Shown here piece after piece: positions 1 to 5,729 of a stretch of DNA of 5,729 nucleotides. Numbering within the stretch: the stretch's first letter is position 1; every line of letters begins with the position of its first letter. This DNA is from an uncultured Prevotella sp. (GTDB lineage: Bacteria; Bacteroidota; Bacteroidia; Bacteroidales; Bacteroidaceae), in the NCBI GenBank assembly GCA_900554835.1, contig USJD01000206.1, positions 1-5,729 of the forward strand, in the 5' to 3' direction. A program made the position numbers and the translations under genes. The notes below the pieces were generated by a model. It searched no databases. It saw only the letters and a list, made by a program, of their open reading frames with translations, and had not been told where the DNA came from.

Positions 1-54
1 CGCACGCACATGCGAGAGGGTTGTCAGAGTTTTCTGGTTTTATCGGACAGCAAT
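1..54. other. Unrelated sequence replacing the LRR array
   Basis: On the minus strand the repeat text runs to CCAAACT and then, at 54, switches to CTGTCCGATAAAACC and further sequence with no repeat similarity. The reading frame stays open but encodes YCCPIKPENSDNPLACAC, which is not LRR-like. It may be the protein's own C-terminal tail, the end of another mobile element inserted in the array, or an assembly join. Confidence 0.5.
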
Positions 55-595
55 AGTTTGGAATAGTGACGCTTTGAAGAGAATAGCACCTATAGAAAGC
101 GTAATCTCCTATGCTTGTTACAGAGTTTGGAATTGTGACGCTTTGAAGAGATCTGCAGCCATCAAAAGCTTCACCTCCTATGCTTGTGACAGAGTTCGGA
201 ATTATATAATTGACGCAATCTTTTATTGTACTAACAATAGCAGTCTTATCCTTATTGAACAAGAAAACATCATCATTTTGGAAATATGTTGAGTTACAAA
301 TGAAAAAACATATATTACAACCACTAAAAGCTTCATCTCCTATGCTCGTTACAGAGTTTGGAATGGTGATGCTTTGAAGAGATTTGCACGACCAGAAAGC
401 ACTATCTCCTATCTTCGTTACAGAGTTTGGAATAGTGACGCTTTGAAGAGAAAAGCAGCAGCTAAAAGCACCATCGCAAATAACTTCTGTTCCTTCTCTT
501 ACAACATATTCTTCCTCCCATGATGAGAAATAAGCCTTTAATAGCTTTTTCCCATCGCGACTATACTTAACTCCATACTTATCTTTAATAGCATC
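2..595 (-). pseudogene. BspA-like LRR_5 domain, C-terminal part of the kinase fusion, out of frame and cut at window edge
   Basis: On the minus strand the frame starting at 595 stays open for 198 codons to the window edge, although no good start codon opens it. It reads DAIKDKYGVKYSRDGKKLLK, then EYVVREGTEVICDGAFSCC, then LRR_5 units of the form SLQSVTIPNSVTSIGDxAF with a 23-residue period. A divergent insert (FQNDDVFLFNKDKTAIVS, about 245-285 of the window) is typical of the hairpin spacers found in such arrays. The preceding kinase ORF joins this frame exactly if one base of the run at 595-600 (minus-strand AAAAGG) is removed, giving EEDLKDAIKDKYGV. The domain is therefore best read as the C-terminus of the kinase protein, probably serving ligand or partner binding. 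The LRR pattern ends suddenly at base 54. Without a start codon or an in-frame link it is annotated as a broken gene part; a sequencing error could make it intact. Confidence 0.85.
56..475 (-). repeat. Tandem 69-bp coding repeats (LRR_5 units)
   Basis: Minus-strand units beginning TCTCTTCAAAGC occur at 451, 382, 151 and 82, each pair spaced by exactly 69 bases (23 codons). A partial unit sits around 470-480 and another, lacking the CTTCAAAGC head, at about 160-195. The core CTTCAAAGCGTCACTATTCC is the same or nearly the same in the units at 451, 151 and 82, and AACTCTGTAAC plus ATAGGAGAT recur as well. Similarity at the DNA level, not only at the protein level, points to recent duplication or gene conversion. 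The spacer between the two pairs is divergent. Confidence 0.9.
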
Positions 596-2138
596 CTTTT
601 AAATCCTCTTCCGTTGCTTCTGTAGAAAGAACTTCTTCAATTGGCTTTTCTACCTTTTGGTTTTGCCCTGCCTCGCCAAACTCGAAATCGTCATCAAGCA
701 TATCATTCATACGCTCTTTGAGTTTGTTAAACTCTGCATCTTCATCGTCAACTTTGCCCAAATAGGTATTAGCAAGCGATGAATATGTGTGCGTGCCATC
801 GTTGATAGACTCTCCTTTGCCGCCTGATAACTCCGAAATTCTGAATTCGAAAGTAGAAAAACGAGCTTTCTTTCCCTTGAACTTTTTTACAAGTTCATCA
901 AGAGCTTTCTTTTGCGTTCTTTCGTCGTGTTTGTCAGTTAGTAGACTATCGAAATTAATAAGACACGAATATGTCTTTCCAACAACCGCGCCGGTATCCT
1001 CAAAATTAGCTAATGACAACAAGCCATCAACTCCTTTATCATTATCAGATGGCAAAGATGTATAAGTGATACGCAAAGAAACACGGAATGTATTATTATC
1101 CTCATTCCATTTTATCAATTTATCACTGAGTAACAAGTCATTAATAACTGCAATTTCATTTACTTTTTTAATAACGTTTGTGATTTGAATTTGTGAATAA
1201 TTTTGTTTTTGTCTTGGGGGGTATCCCCAATCCTTATTTAATAAAAACAATCGAAATGACACGGCTGATAGTTCCTGCTGTGAGTGCGCCAAGAGGAACA
1301 AAGCATATAATTTCGAAAATTCTGCATCATTCAAAAGAGCACATAGTGATTTCATCATCAGACATTCACCGATGTCCTGGAAATCAGATTCTGAAAACAG
1401 AAGTGTATCTGACCTATCATTATTCTGCAACAAAGAGGTGTCTAAAGCTATTGCTTTCAGAGACATACCAATAAGCGCCAATGGAAAATCATCGATATGT
1501 TCATTGAAACAATCTTCTGTACGCAATGGATGGCGATAGTCAGGACTGCCCAATTCTCGCGCCTTTTGTCCTTGCATAGCGGGCACGTACATACCATCAT
1601 AGTCAACTAGTACTAAGGCCCCATCTTCAGCAACTAAGATATTATCGGGCTTAAGGTCTCCATGAGCAAATGGTTGTGACATCAGCCAGGCAGCCATTCT
1701 ACAAAACTGATATGTGATAAGCTGCAAAGCATATTTATCGGATATGTGTTGATGAACATACTTATCAAGCGTAACTCCTTCTACCCAGTCCATGAGTAAT
1801 ACAGGAAATTCTGTATCAGAAGAAACTGTAGAATCAACAAACAATTCTTTTTGGAAGTACTTGATGGAGCACAAATAGTTTGATGACACATATTCCAATT
1901 CATCTGTTATCTGCTGATATGCTATATCACGTCCCTCTTGCTCTTTCAAAAAGCACTTCACTGCATATAGTTTCCCAGAGGATTCATCTTTCATCTTGAA
2001 TACCACCGCAAAGTTACCGCTAGACATCACTATCTCACCAGCTTCATCGTAAACAGGACGAAGGGTGCTCAGTACATTAAAATTGTCTTCAGAATTCTTA
2101 ATGGATTCAATGTATTCTGATATAAGAGGATAATTCAT
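585..2138 (-). CDS. Eukaryote-like Ser/Thr protein kinase (N-terminal part of a frameshifted kinase-LRR fusion)
   Basis: This encodes 517 residues from the ATG at 2138. The kinase domain covers about residues 25-300: a degenerate Gly-loop SSGNFAVVFKM, the ATP-anchoring Lys in YAVKCF (K61), hinge-like LLMDWVEGVTLDKYV, catalytic loop HGDLKPDNILV (D161, K163, N166), metal-binding LVDYDGMYVP (D179, in place of DFG), then GSPDYRHP and HIDDFPLALIG. The essential Lys, Asp, Asn and Asp are present, so the domain looks active. Residues ~310-460 are an unrecognised alpha/beta region, followed by an acidic linker (DDEDAEF, DDDFEFGEAG). No signal peptide or membrane helix is seen. The ORF ends with EEDLKGCY and a stop, but the +1 frame continues directly as DAIKDKYGVKYSRDGKKLLK into LRR repeats, so this stop is a frameshift artefact or mutation. 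A GTG at 2157-2159 would add seven residues but lies in the terminal repeat of the adjacent insertion sequence, so the ATG is the likelier native start. Confidence 0.87.
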   Translation of the reverse strand: MNYPLISEYIESIKNSEDNFNVLSTLRPVYDEAGEIVMSSGNFAVVFKMKDESSGKLYAVKCFLKEQEGRDIAYQQITDELEYVSSNYLCSIKYFQKELFVDSTVSSDTEFPVLLMDWVEGVTLDKYVHQHISDKYALQLITYQFCRMAAWLMSQPFAHGDLKPDNILVAEDGALVLVDYDGMYVPAMQGQKARELGSPDYRHPLRTEDCFNEHIDDFPLALIGMSLKAIALDTSLLQNNDRSDTLLFSESDFQDIGECLMMKSLCALLNDAEFSKLYALFLLAHSQQELSAVSFRLFLLNKDWGYPPRQKQNYSQIQITNVIKKVNEIAVINDLLLSDKLIKWNEDNNTFRVSLRITYTSLPSDNDKGVDGLLSLANFEDTGAVVGKTYSCLINFDSLLTDKHDERTQKKALDELVKKFKGKKARFSTFEFRISELSGGKGESINDGTHTYSSLANTYLGKVDDEDAEFNKLKERMNDMLDDDFEFGEAGQNQKVEKPIEEVLSTEATEEDLKGCY

Positions 2139-2150
2139 AATTATAATGTT

Positions 2151-2170
2151 TGAGTCCACTTTAAAAAGTC
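2151..2170 (+). repeat. Left terminal inverted repeat of the insertion sequence
   Basis: The left end reads TGAGTCCACTTTAAAAAGTC. It matches the reverse complement of 3729-3748 at 16 of 20 positions, with TGAGTCC and CTTTAA fully conserved. Similarity stops outside this point, which sets the border 12 bp upstream of the kinase ATG at 2136-2138. Confidence 0.8.
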
Positions 2171-2248
2171 GGACGAAGTTAAAATATTAATAATGTTTAC
2201 TAACTCGAAATAGTTCGCAAAACATGCTGTAGTCTCGGAAATTTTTCG

Positions 2249-2270
2249 TACCTTTGTGGGAGAAAAGAGG
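2249..2270 (+). promoter_or_regulatory. Transposase promoter -7 element and weak ribosome binding site
   Basis: TACCTTTG at 2249-2256 fits the Bacteroidetes -7 consensus TAnnTTTG and lies 22 bp upstream of the transposase ATG. AGAGG at 2266-2270, eight bases before the ATG, could serve as a weak ribosome binding site. I see no good TTTG at the expected -33 distance, so the promoter may be weak or decayed. Confidence 0.5.
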
Positions 2271-2278
2271 CTTAATTG

Positions 2279-3713
2279 ATGCGCGGTCGTGCTTTGAAGA
2301 AGTACGATGACACCTAGGCGTGGCATAACCAATTCTACGAGTTGGTCACCAGTAACATTGATGAAGATGCGTTCAAACCGTTGTTCAAGGCTGGAAACCT
2401 TGGCCGGAGCAATGCTTCCATCAGCCAGCTATCTCCTTCGCCGCCGTATCGTAGCCTATGAGGAGGAGACCGGCATCAACCTGCTGGAGCACTGTTTCAA
2501 GGATGTGACGAAAGCCCAGGCTGTGAAGTTCAACGTCAAGGGACAGTCCATCCGCATGGACAGCAAGCTCATCGGCAGCAATATTGCCAAGTACTCCCGT
2601 TACCGCATCATCCTCACAACGTTTCAGCTGTGGGCTAAATGCGGGCTAGAGAGCCTGAACCCGTCACTCAAGAAGAAGGTGCAGCCCTATCTGGACGAAG
2701 ATGCCCAAAAGACAGAATACCGCTCGACAAGCGAGGAGGTATAGCAACGTATAGAGGCACTCGGTGCTCTCATCTACAAGGTGCTTAAGCGTATCAAGGC
2801 TTCTGATGACCTTCTCTTAAAACGTGTTTTCAACGAGCAGTACGAGGTTAGCCATGGGCAAGTGACACTTCGTGATAAGAAACAGATTGGCGCTGACAGC
2901 GTACAGAATCCCAATGATCCTGATGCTGGATACCGCATCAAAGACGACCAGAGCGTAAAGGGATACAGTGTGAATGGTACTGAAACCAATGATGAGGATA
3001 GCAAACTGAGTCTGATCACAGACTTGCAAGTCAAGCCAGCTACGGCCGCCGACCAGAGTTTTCTTCAGGAAGGGATAAAGAGCTCAGTAGAAGTTACGGG
3101 AAATCTCGCAGAACACGTTAACACCGATGGCGCATACCAAAGTGAAGACAACCGCGAGTTTGCCAAAGACAACTTTATATACTTTGTTACGACAGGCCTT
3201 CAGGGCAAGCCCTCAAGATACGATCTGACGCTAGACGACAAACTCACTGTCGTGGACAAAGCCACCGGAGAGGTGCTTCCTGTCACGAAGACCAATGACA
3301 AATGGCGAATCTCTACAGACAGCAAAGCCAAATACTGATACTTCACCCGTGAGCAAGTCGAGAAAGCCCTACTAAGGAAACGACTCGAAGCCATACCGAA
3401 GAAGGAACTCGACAGACGGAACAACGTTGAGGCTGCTATGTTCCAAATCAGTTACCACACACGCAACAACAAAACTCGTTATCGGGGACTTGTTTAGTAC
3501 ATCATGTGGGCATGCTCCAGATGTATGTGGATGAACTTCATCAGACTGATGATTTTCCAGACTACAACAAGTCAAAGAACTCTTTTTGCTCTTTTCTGGG
3601 CTATATGGAAGCGTTTCAGAGCCATCTGGCGATGTCCAGAGAATCACTACTTAAACTTCCTTATTATTTTGGCATTAGGGGATGGGGGCTCTGGGAGCAC
3701 CAGTTTGCCCCAA
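2279..3713 (+). pseudogene. DDE transposase remnant (IS1182-like)
   Basis: The start reads MRGRALKKYDDT and then hits TAG at 2315-2317. The same frame continues AWHNQFYELVTSNIDEDAFKP to about 2417. There it jumps into the next frame (SYLLRRRIVAYEEETGINLL), as expected from an internal deletion of the order of 45 codons at about 2417-2432. That frame runs on with three nonsense codons: TAG 2742-2744, TGA 3336-3338 and TAG 3495-3497. The catalytic triad is still readable: D at 2559-2561 (RMDSKLI), D at 3126-3128 (TDGAYQS) and E at 3429-3431 (NNVEAAMF). The C-terminal part YIMWACSRCMWMNFIRL is in the same frame. The true 3' end is unclear because the frame now runs through the right inverted repeat; I stop where transposase-like text fades. 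The gene cannot make an active enzyme. Confidence 0.9.
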
Positions 3714-3728
3714 CCATATGATTTTATA

Positions 3729-3748
3729 CATTTATTAAAGCGGACTCA
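3729..3748 (-). repeat. Right terminal inverted repeat of the insertion sequence
   Basis: Read on the minus strand this is TGAGTCCGCTTTAATAAATG, the partner of the left end at 2151-2170. The border lies 17 bp downstream of the stop codon of the WG-repeat gene. Confidence 0.8.
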
Positions 3749-3765
3749 CATATTTAAACAAGTTG

Positions 3766-5223
3766 TTAAAATCCAAAAACATCATAGTCCACGTCCCCAC
3801 CAGGATAATCGCCATACATCCCGTCAGTCATAGCATCCCATGTGTCTTCTTCCGTCCATTGATAAGGTTCTTCTAATTCACGCTGCCTTTTCCTTATTCT
3901 TTGTTCAACTTCTATTTCAGCATCAGTTCTAATCAGATATGACATATCCTTTCCTTGTTCACAGCATATAAGATCATATATTGATATTTGACCCCATTTA
4001 AATCTGTCTCCTAAGTAACCCCAACCTCCACCAGGAGCAAAGTACCCATTGCTATAACGGAGAATATCACTATGAAATATATATGGAAATATCTGTTCAT
4101 TAAGATGATTAATCAGAATACACTCTCGACTGTATTTACTATTATTCAATTTTACACAAGAAAGACCAAAATGAAATTCCCTGCCATCAAAAGGGCTGGA
4201 CCAGCGTTCTATTTGATATTGGAATGGGATAACTATTTGCTCGTTAATATCAATATAGCCATATGTTTCCCCATCAAGTGAAGCCGCAAAAAGTCCTTCT
4301 CGATAGTCTCCAAGATAACGATACTTGTTCTTGGGTATTAGTATTTCTTCATCAGGCCCTACTGCATAATAATATCGGTTGTTATTTTCATATGATTCTT
4401 CTATCCTTATTTTAGCCCTATATTCGTTGTCTGCTAATTTGTGAATCTTGAAAAATGTTTCATTACCATAATGGTCAAGTAATACAGGCCCCTCATCTTC
4501 CATGAAAGAATACTTTATCGCATGGGAATAACCTCCACTGAAAACAGATACTGATTCATACTCAAACGGTACTACAACCTTATTAAAAATGTCTACGAAT
4601 CCCCATTTCCCGTTTTTCTTGACAGCAAGAAGTCCTTCAGCAAGGCCAATCGCATCCTCGTATTGAGCTTCTATGACCATTTCTTTTTCACGAGCGTAAT
4701 ACAATCCCCACCTTCCTTGATATTTTACAGGGTAAAAGTCATCTGTTGGAACATTTATATCATCGAACTCGAAAGGCAAGATTTCGGTTTTTTTAGGTAT
4801 TTTACCATCGAACGTAGCAGGCAAGACTTCGACTTCGGTTTCTTTATCCCAGTTAGGTATTCCCCATTTGAATTTGTCATTCATAGCCATGAATTGAATA
4901 CCGTGGTTTCTACCCAAATCTATTGGTACCAATTGAAGGTACTCAATCGGTATGATTATCGAAATACCAATTCCTGAAAAAATCCCGAATCTTGTTCCCT
5001 TTTGAACAAGATGCATAAGAGTCTTACGGTTACAGATTTCAAGTGAATGAGATATATAGTCAAAAGACTCAAACCGTTCTTCCAAATCTTTGTAGAACCT
5101 TTCACGTTGTTGAACAAAGCGCAAATCGTGACCACCACTGATATACTCGTCCTTGATTTCTTCGATGATTGTTTGATTCCCTTTCGGCGAATACATCGGC
5201 ACGTCCATTATAATCTTATTCAT
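3766..5223 (-). CDS. WG-repeat protein
   Basis: This encodes a 485-residue cytoplasmic WG (Trp-Gly) beta-repeat protein. The repeat cores are FKWGIPNW (about residues 118-125), GRWGLYY (170-176), GKWGFVD (205-211), a weaker TYGYID (320-325), GGWGYLG (399-405) and FKWGQIS (408-414). They are separated by typical WG-family text such as EGLLAVKKNGKWGFVD followed by VVVPFEYESV. The N-terminal ~100 residues are not WG-like and are partly charged helix (FVQQRERFYKDLEERFESF). The C-terminus is a charged helix (residues ~433-452) and then an acidic, aromatic, Gly-rich tail ending DYDVFGF. I chose the ATG at 5221-5223 over an upstream in-frame ATG at 5280 because a strong GGGAGG lies six bases before it and the longer form would overlap the preceding gene. 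There is no signal peptide. WG repeats are generally thought to serve in protein binding or recognition; no enzymatic motif is visible. The gene ends 17 bp before the right end of an insertion sequence that separates it from the kinase gene. Confidence 0.88.
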   Translation of the reverse strand: MNKIIMDVPMYSPKGNQTIIEEIKDEYISGGHDLRFVQQRERFYKDLEERFESFDYISHSLEICNRKTLMHLVQKGTRFGIFSGIGISIIIPIEYLQLVPIDLGRNHGIQFMAMNDKFKWGIPNWDKETEVEVLPATFDGKIPKKTEILPFEFDDINVPTDDFYPVKYQGRWGLYYAREKEMVIEAQYEDAIGLAEGLLAVKKNGKWGFVDIFNKVVVPFEYESVSVFSGGYSHAIKYSFMEDEGPVLLDHYGNETFFKIHKLADNEYRAKIRIEESYENNNRYYYAVGPDEEILIPKNKYRYLGDYREGLFAASLDGETYGYIDINEQIVIPFQYQIERWSSPFDGREFHFGLSCVKLNNSKYSRECILINHLNEQIFPYIFHSDILRYSNGYFAPGGGWGYLGDRFKWGQISIYDLICCEQGKDMSYLIRTDAEIEVEQRIRKRQRELEEPYQWTEEDTWDAMTDGMYGDYPGGDVDYDVFGF

Positions 5224-5229
5224 CTTATA

Positions 5230-5235
5230 CCTCCC
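5230..5235 (-). promoter_or_regulatory. Ribosome binding site of the WG-repeat gene
   Basis: The minus strand reads GGGAGG six bases before the ATG at 5221-5223. This is unusually strong for this AT-rich operon and decides the start codon of the WG-repeat gene over the in-frame ATG at 5280. Confidence 0.75.
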
Positions 5236-5236
5236 T

Positions 5237-5512
5237 CTATCGGTTTTGGTTTTCTGCACAGAACAAGAGAGCACGTACAAATGTTCTCCCTTCTTCGTCT
5301 ACTCCTATATGCTCATCTAAAGGGCAATAATCGGGAACCAAATTTGCATCAATGTGGTGGCATATGCGATTCATCATCCTTTCCGACGAGTCAGAATAAG
5401 AATTCCAACCACTCGATCGAGCAGATATTTCAGTCGAAATTATCTGTCCATTTTCATCATACTTTGGATTCCTTAGTTCGTAAAGGAGCCCATCTACATA
5501 AATCTCTTTCAT
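5237..5512 (-). CDS. Small hypothetical protein, first gene of operon
   Basis: This encodes a 91-residue soluble protein that I do not recognise. It starts MKEIYVDGLLYELRN, is rich in acidic and polar residues, and contains a Cys/His-bearing stretch (ICHHIDANLVPDYCPLDEH, about residues 50-68) followed by a GVDEEGRTFVRALLF segment that looks like a beta-strand and helix end. The two His and two Cys could suggest metal binding, but the spacing matches no motif I know. There is no signal peptide or membrane segment. The ATG at 5510-5512 sits in an A/T-rich context without a Shine-Dalgarno sequence, as is common in Bacteroidetes. The stop codon lies 13 bp before the start of the WG-repeat gene on the same strand, and that gene's ribosome binding site abuts this stop codon, so the two are probably co-transcribed and translationally linked. 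It is a credible gene because of this packing and the upstream promoter; its function is unknown. Confidence 0.75.
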   Translation of the reverse strand: MKEIYVDGLLYELRNPKYDENGQIISTEISARSSGWNSYSDSSERMMNRICHHIDANLVPDYCPLDEHIGVDEEGRTFVRALLFCAENQNR

Positions 5513-5581
5513 AGAATAAATTTTTTAAAATTAATAATTCCTTAATTCCGCAACACTATTATCGATTAAACTTTTTAAGTA

Positions 5582-5606
5582 CCTGAGCAACAAAAAGTTG
5601 TCCAGG
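5582..5606 (-). other. Imperfect hairpin in the operon leader
   Basis: The arms CCTGGACAAC and GTTGCTCAGG flank a TTTTT loop on the minus strand. The stem has ten positions with one G-U wobble and one A-C mismatch. No U-run follows on either strand, so it is not a standard intrinsic terminator. It lies in the predicted untranslated leader of the operon, about 70 bp before the first ATG, and could be a regulatory RNA structure or a protein-binding palindrome. Confidence 0.45.
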
Positions 5607-5678
5607 AATTTGCCATATCAGAATTTTCACTTATCTTAGTGTTGGGAAAAGAAAACAAGCAAAACTCTGATGACGTTG

Positions 5679-5686
5679 CAAATTTA
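5679..5686 (-). promoter_or_regulatory. Candidate -7 element of the operon promoter
   Basis: The minus strand reads TAAATTTG, an exact fit to the Bacteroidetes -7 consensus TAnnTTTG. The region around the expected -33 site (TTTTACTGGC) is only a partial match. Transcription from here would give a leader of roughly 160 nt before the first gene. No other exact TAnnTTTG lies closer; TAGTGTTG around 5550 has one mismatch. Confidence 0.5.
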
Positions 5687-5729
5687 TATAAAATTTTCGA
5701 ATTATAAGCCAGTAAAATAAAAAACTTAA

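Larger units (their letters stand above)
2151..3748 (+). mobile_element. Degenerate insertion sequence, probably IS1182-like
   Basis: An element of about 1.6 kb is bounded by imperfect inverted repeats and carries one remnant transposase gene on the plus strand. The interior is visibly richer in G and C than the AT-rich genes on both sides, which supports a separate origin. The family call rests on transposase text that I associate with Bacteroidetes IS1182-type elements (QNPNDPDAGYRIKD, KGYSVN, TDGAYQS, LQGKPSRYDLTLDD, MWACSRCMWMNFIRL) and is provisional. No clean target-site duplication is visible: the left flank ends AATGTT and the right flank starts CATATT. The element lies between two minus-strand genes of one operon and points against them. 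An internal deletion means the active ancestor was somewhat longer. Confidence 0.85.

Noticed and set aside
74..292. Plus-strand ORF of 72 codons
   Set aside because: It is the antisense shadow of the LRR repeats; the minus-strand frame gives clear LRR_5 text.
56..475. Regular repeats as a CRISPR array
   Set aside because: The units are continuous coding repeats of 23 codons without unique spacers and translate to LRR_5 units.
594..605. Programmed -1 frameshift at the T TTA AAA heptamer joining kinase and LRR
   Set aside because: A -1 slip leads to a frame that stops after about 19 codons; the LRR domain needs +1 (or -2), so this heptamer cannot explain the fusion.
787..1474. Plus-strand ORFs of about 92 codons within 787-1065 and 1193-1474
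   Set aside because: They lie opposite the kinase coding frame and show no protein-like pattern of their own.
2141..2332. Minus-strand ORF of 63 codons
   Set aside because: It crosses the left inverted repeat and the transposase start of the insertion sequence and encodes no recognisable protein.
3688..3698. GCTC-TGG-GAGC hairpin near the right end of the insertion sequence as a terminator
   Set aside because: The stem is only four base pairs and no T-run follows it.
3506..3721. Plus-strand ORF of 71 codons starting MGMLQMYVDELHQ
   Set aside because: The overlapping frame (MWACSRCMWMNFIRL) continues the transposase frame and matches transposase C-termini, so this one is a shadow.
5047..5514. 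Plus-strand ORF of 155 codons
   Set aside because: It lies antisense to the WG-repeat gene start and the 91-residue gene, which have the better promoter, ribosome binding site and spacing.

Overview
The window looks like a fragment of a Bacteroidales chromosome (Bacteroides/Prevotella-like). The supporting signs are a TAnnTTTG-type -7 promoter element, AT-rich start regions with few Shine-Dalgarno sequences, a BspA-type LRR_5 leucine-rich repeat array, a WG-repeat protein, and a degraded transposase of a kind I associate with Bacteroidetes IS1182-like elements. This assignment comes from recognised sequence style, not from a database search.

Layout, reading the main operon on the minus strand from right to left. 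(1) 5513-5729 is a gene-free leader with a good -7 element (5679-5686) and an imperfect hairpin (5582-5606). (2) 5237-5512 encodes a 91-residue protein that I do not recognise. (3) 3766-5223 encodes a 485-residue cytoplasmic WG-repeat protein, 13 bp downstream and with its own strong ribosome binding site. (4) 2151-3748 is a dead insertion sequence of about 1.6 kb in the opposite orientation. It has matching ends (TGAGTCC[A/G]CTTTAA) and a transposase broken by four nonsense codons and an internal deletion. (5) 585-2138 encodes a eukaryote-like Ser/Thr protein kinase. (6) 2-595 encodes a BspA-like LRR domain in the +1 frame relative to the kinase. One extra base at the A/G run 595-600 separates the two, so kinase and LRR were almost certainly one protein.

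My reading is that the ancestral locus was a minus-strand operon: small protein, WG-repeat protein, kinase-LRR fusion. The insertion sequence landed between the last two genes, 12 bp upstream of the kinase ATG. The kinase-LRR gene has since acquired, or is shown by assembly with, a frameshift. Its LRR array also stops abruptly at base 54, where unrelated sequence begins. All three proteins lack a visible signal peptide, so the system looks cytosolic. This is unusual for BspA-type repeats, which are better known from surface proteins. The module (kinase with a repeat-type recognition tail, beside a WG-repeat protein) resembles an intracellular sensing or signalling unit, but its function is not shown by the sequence.
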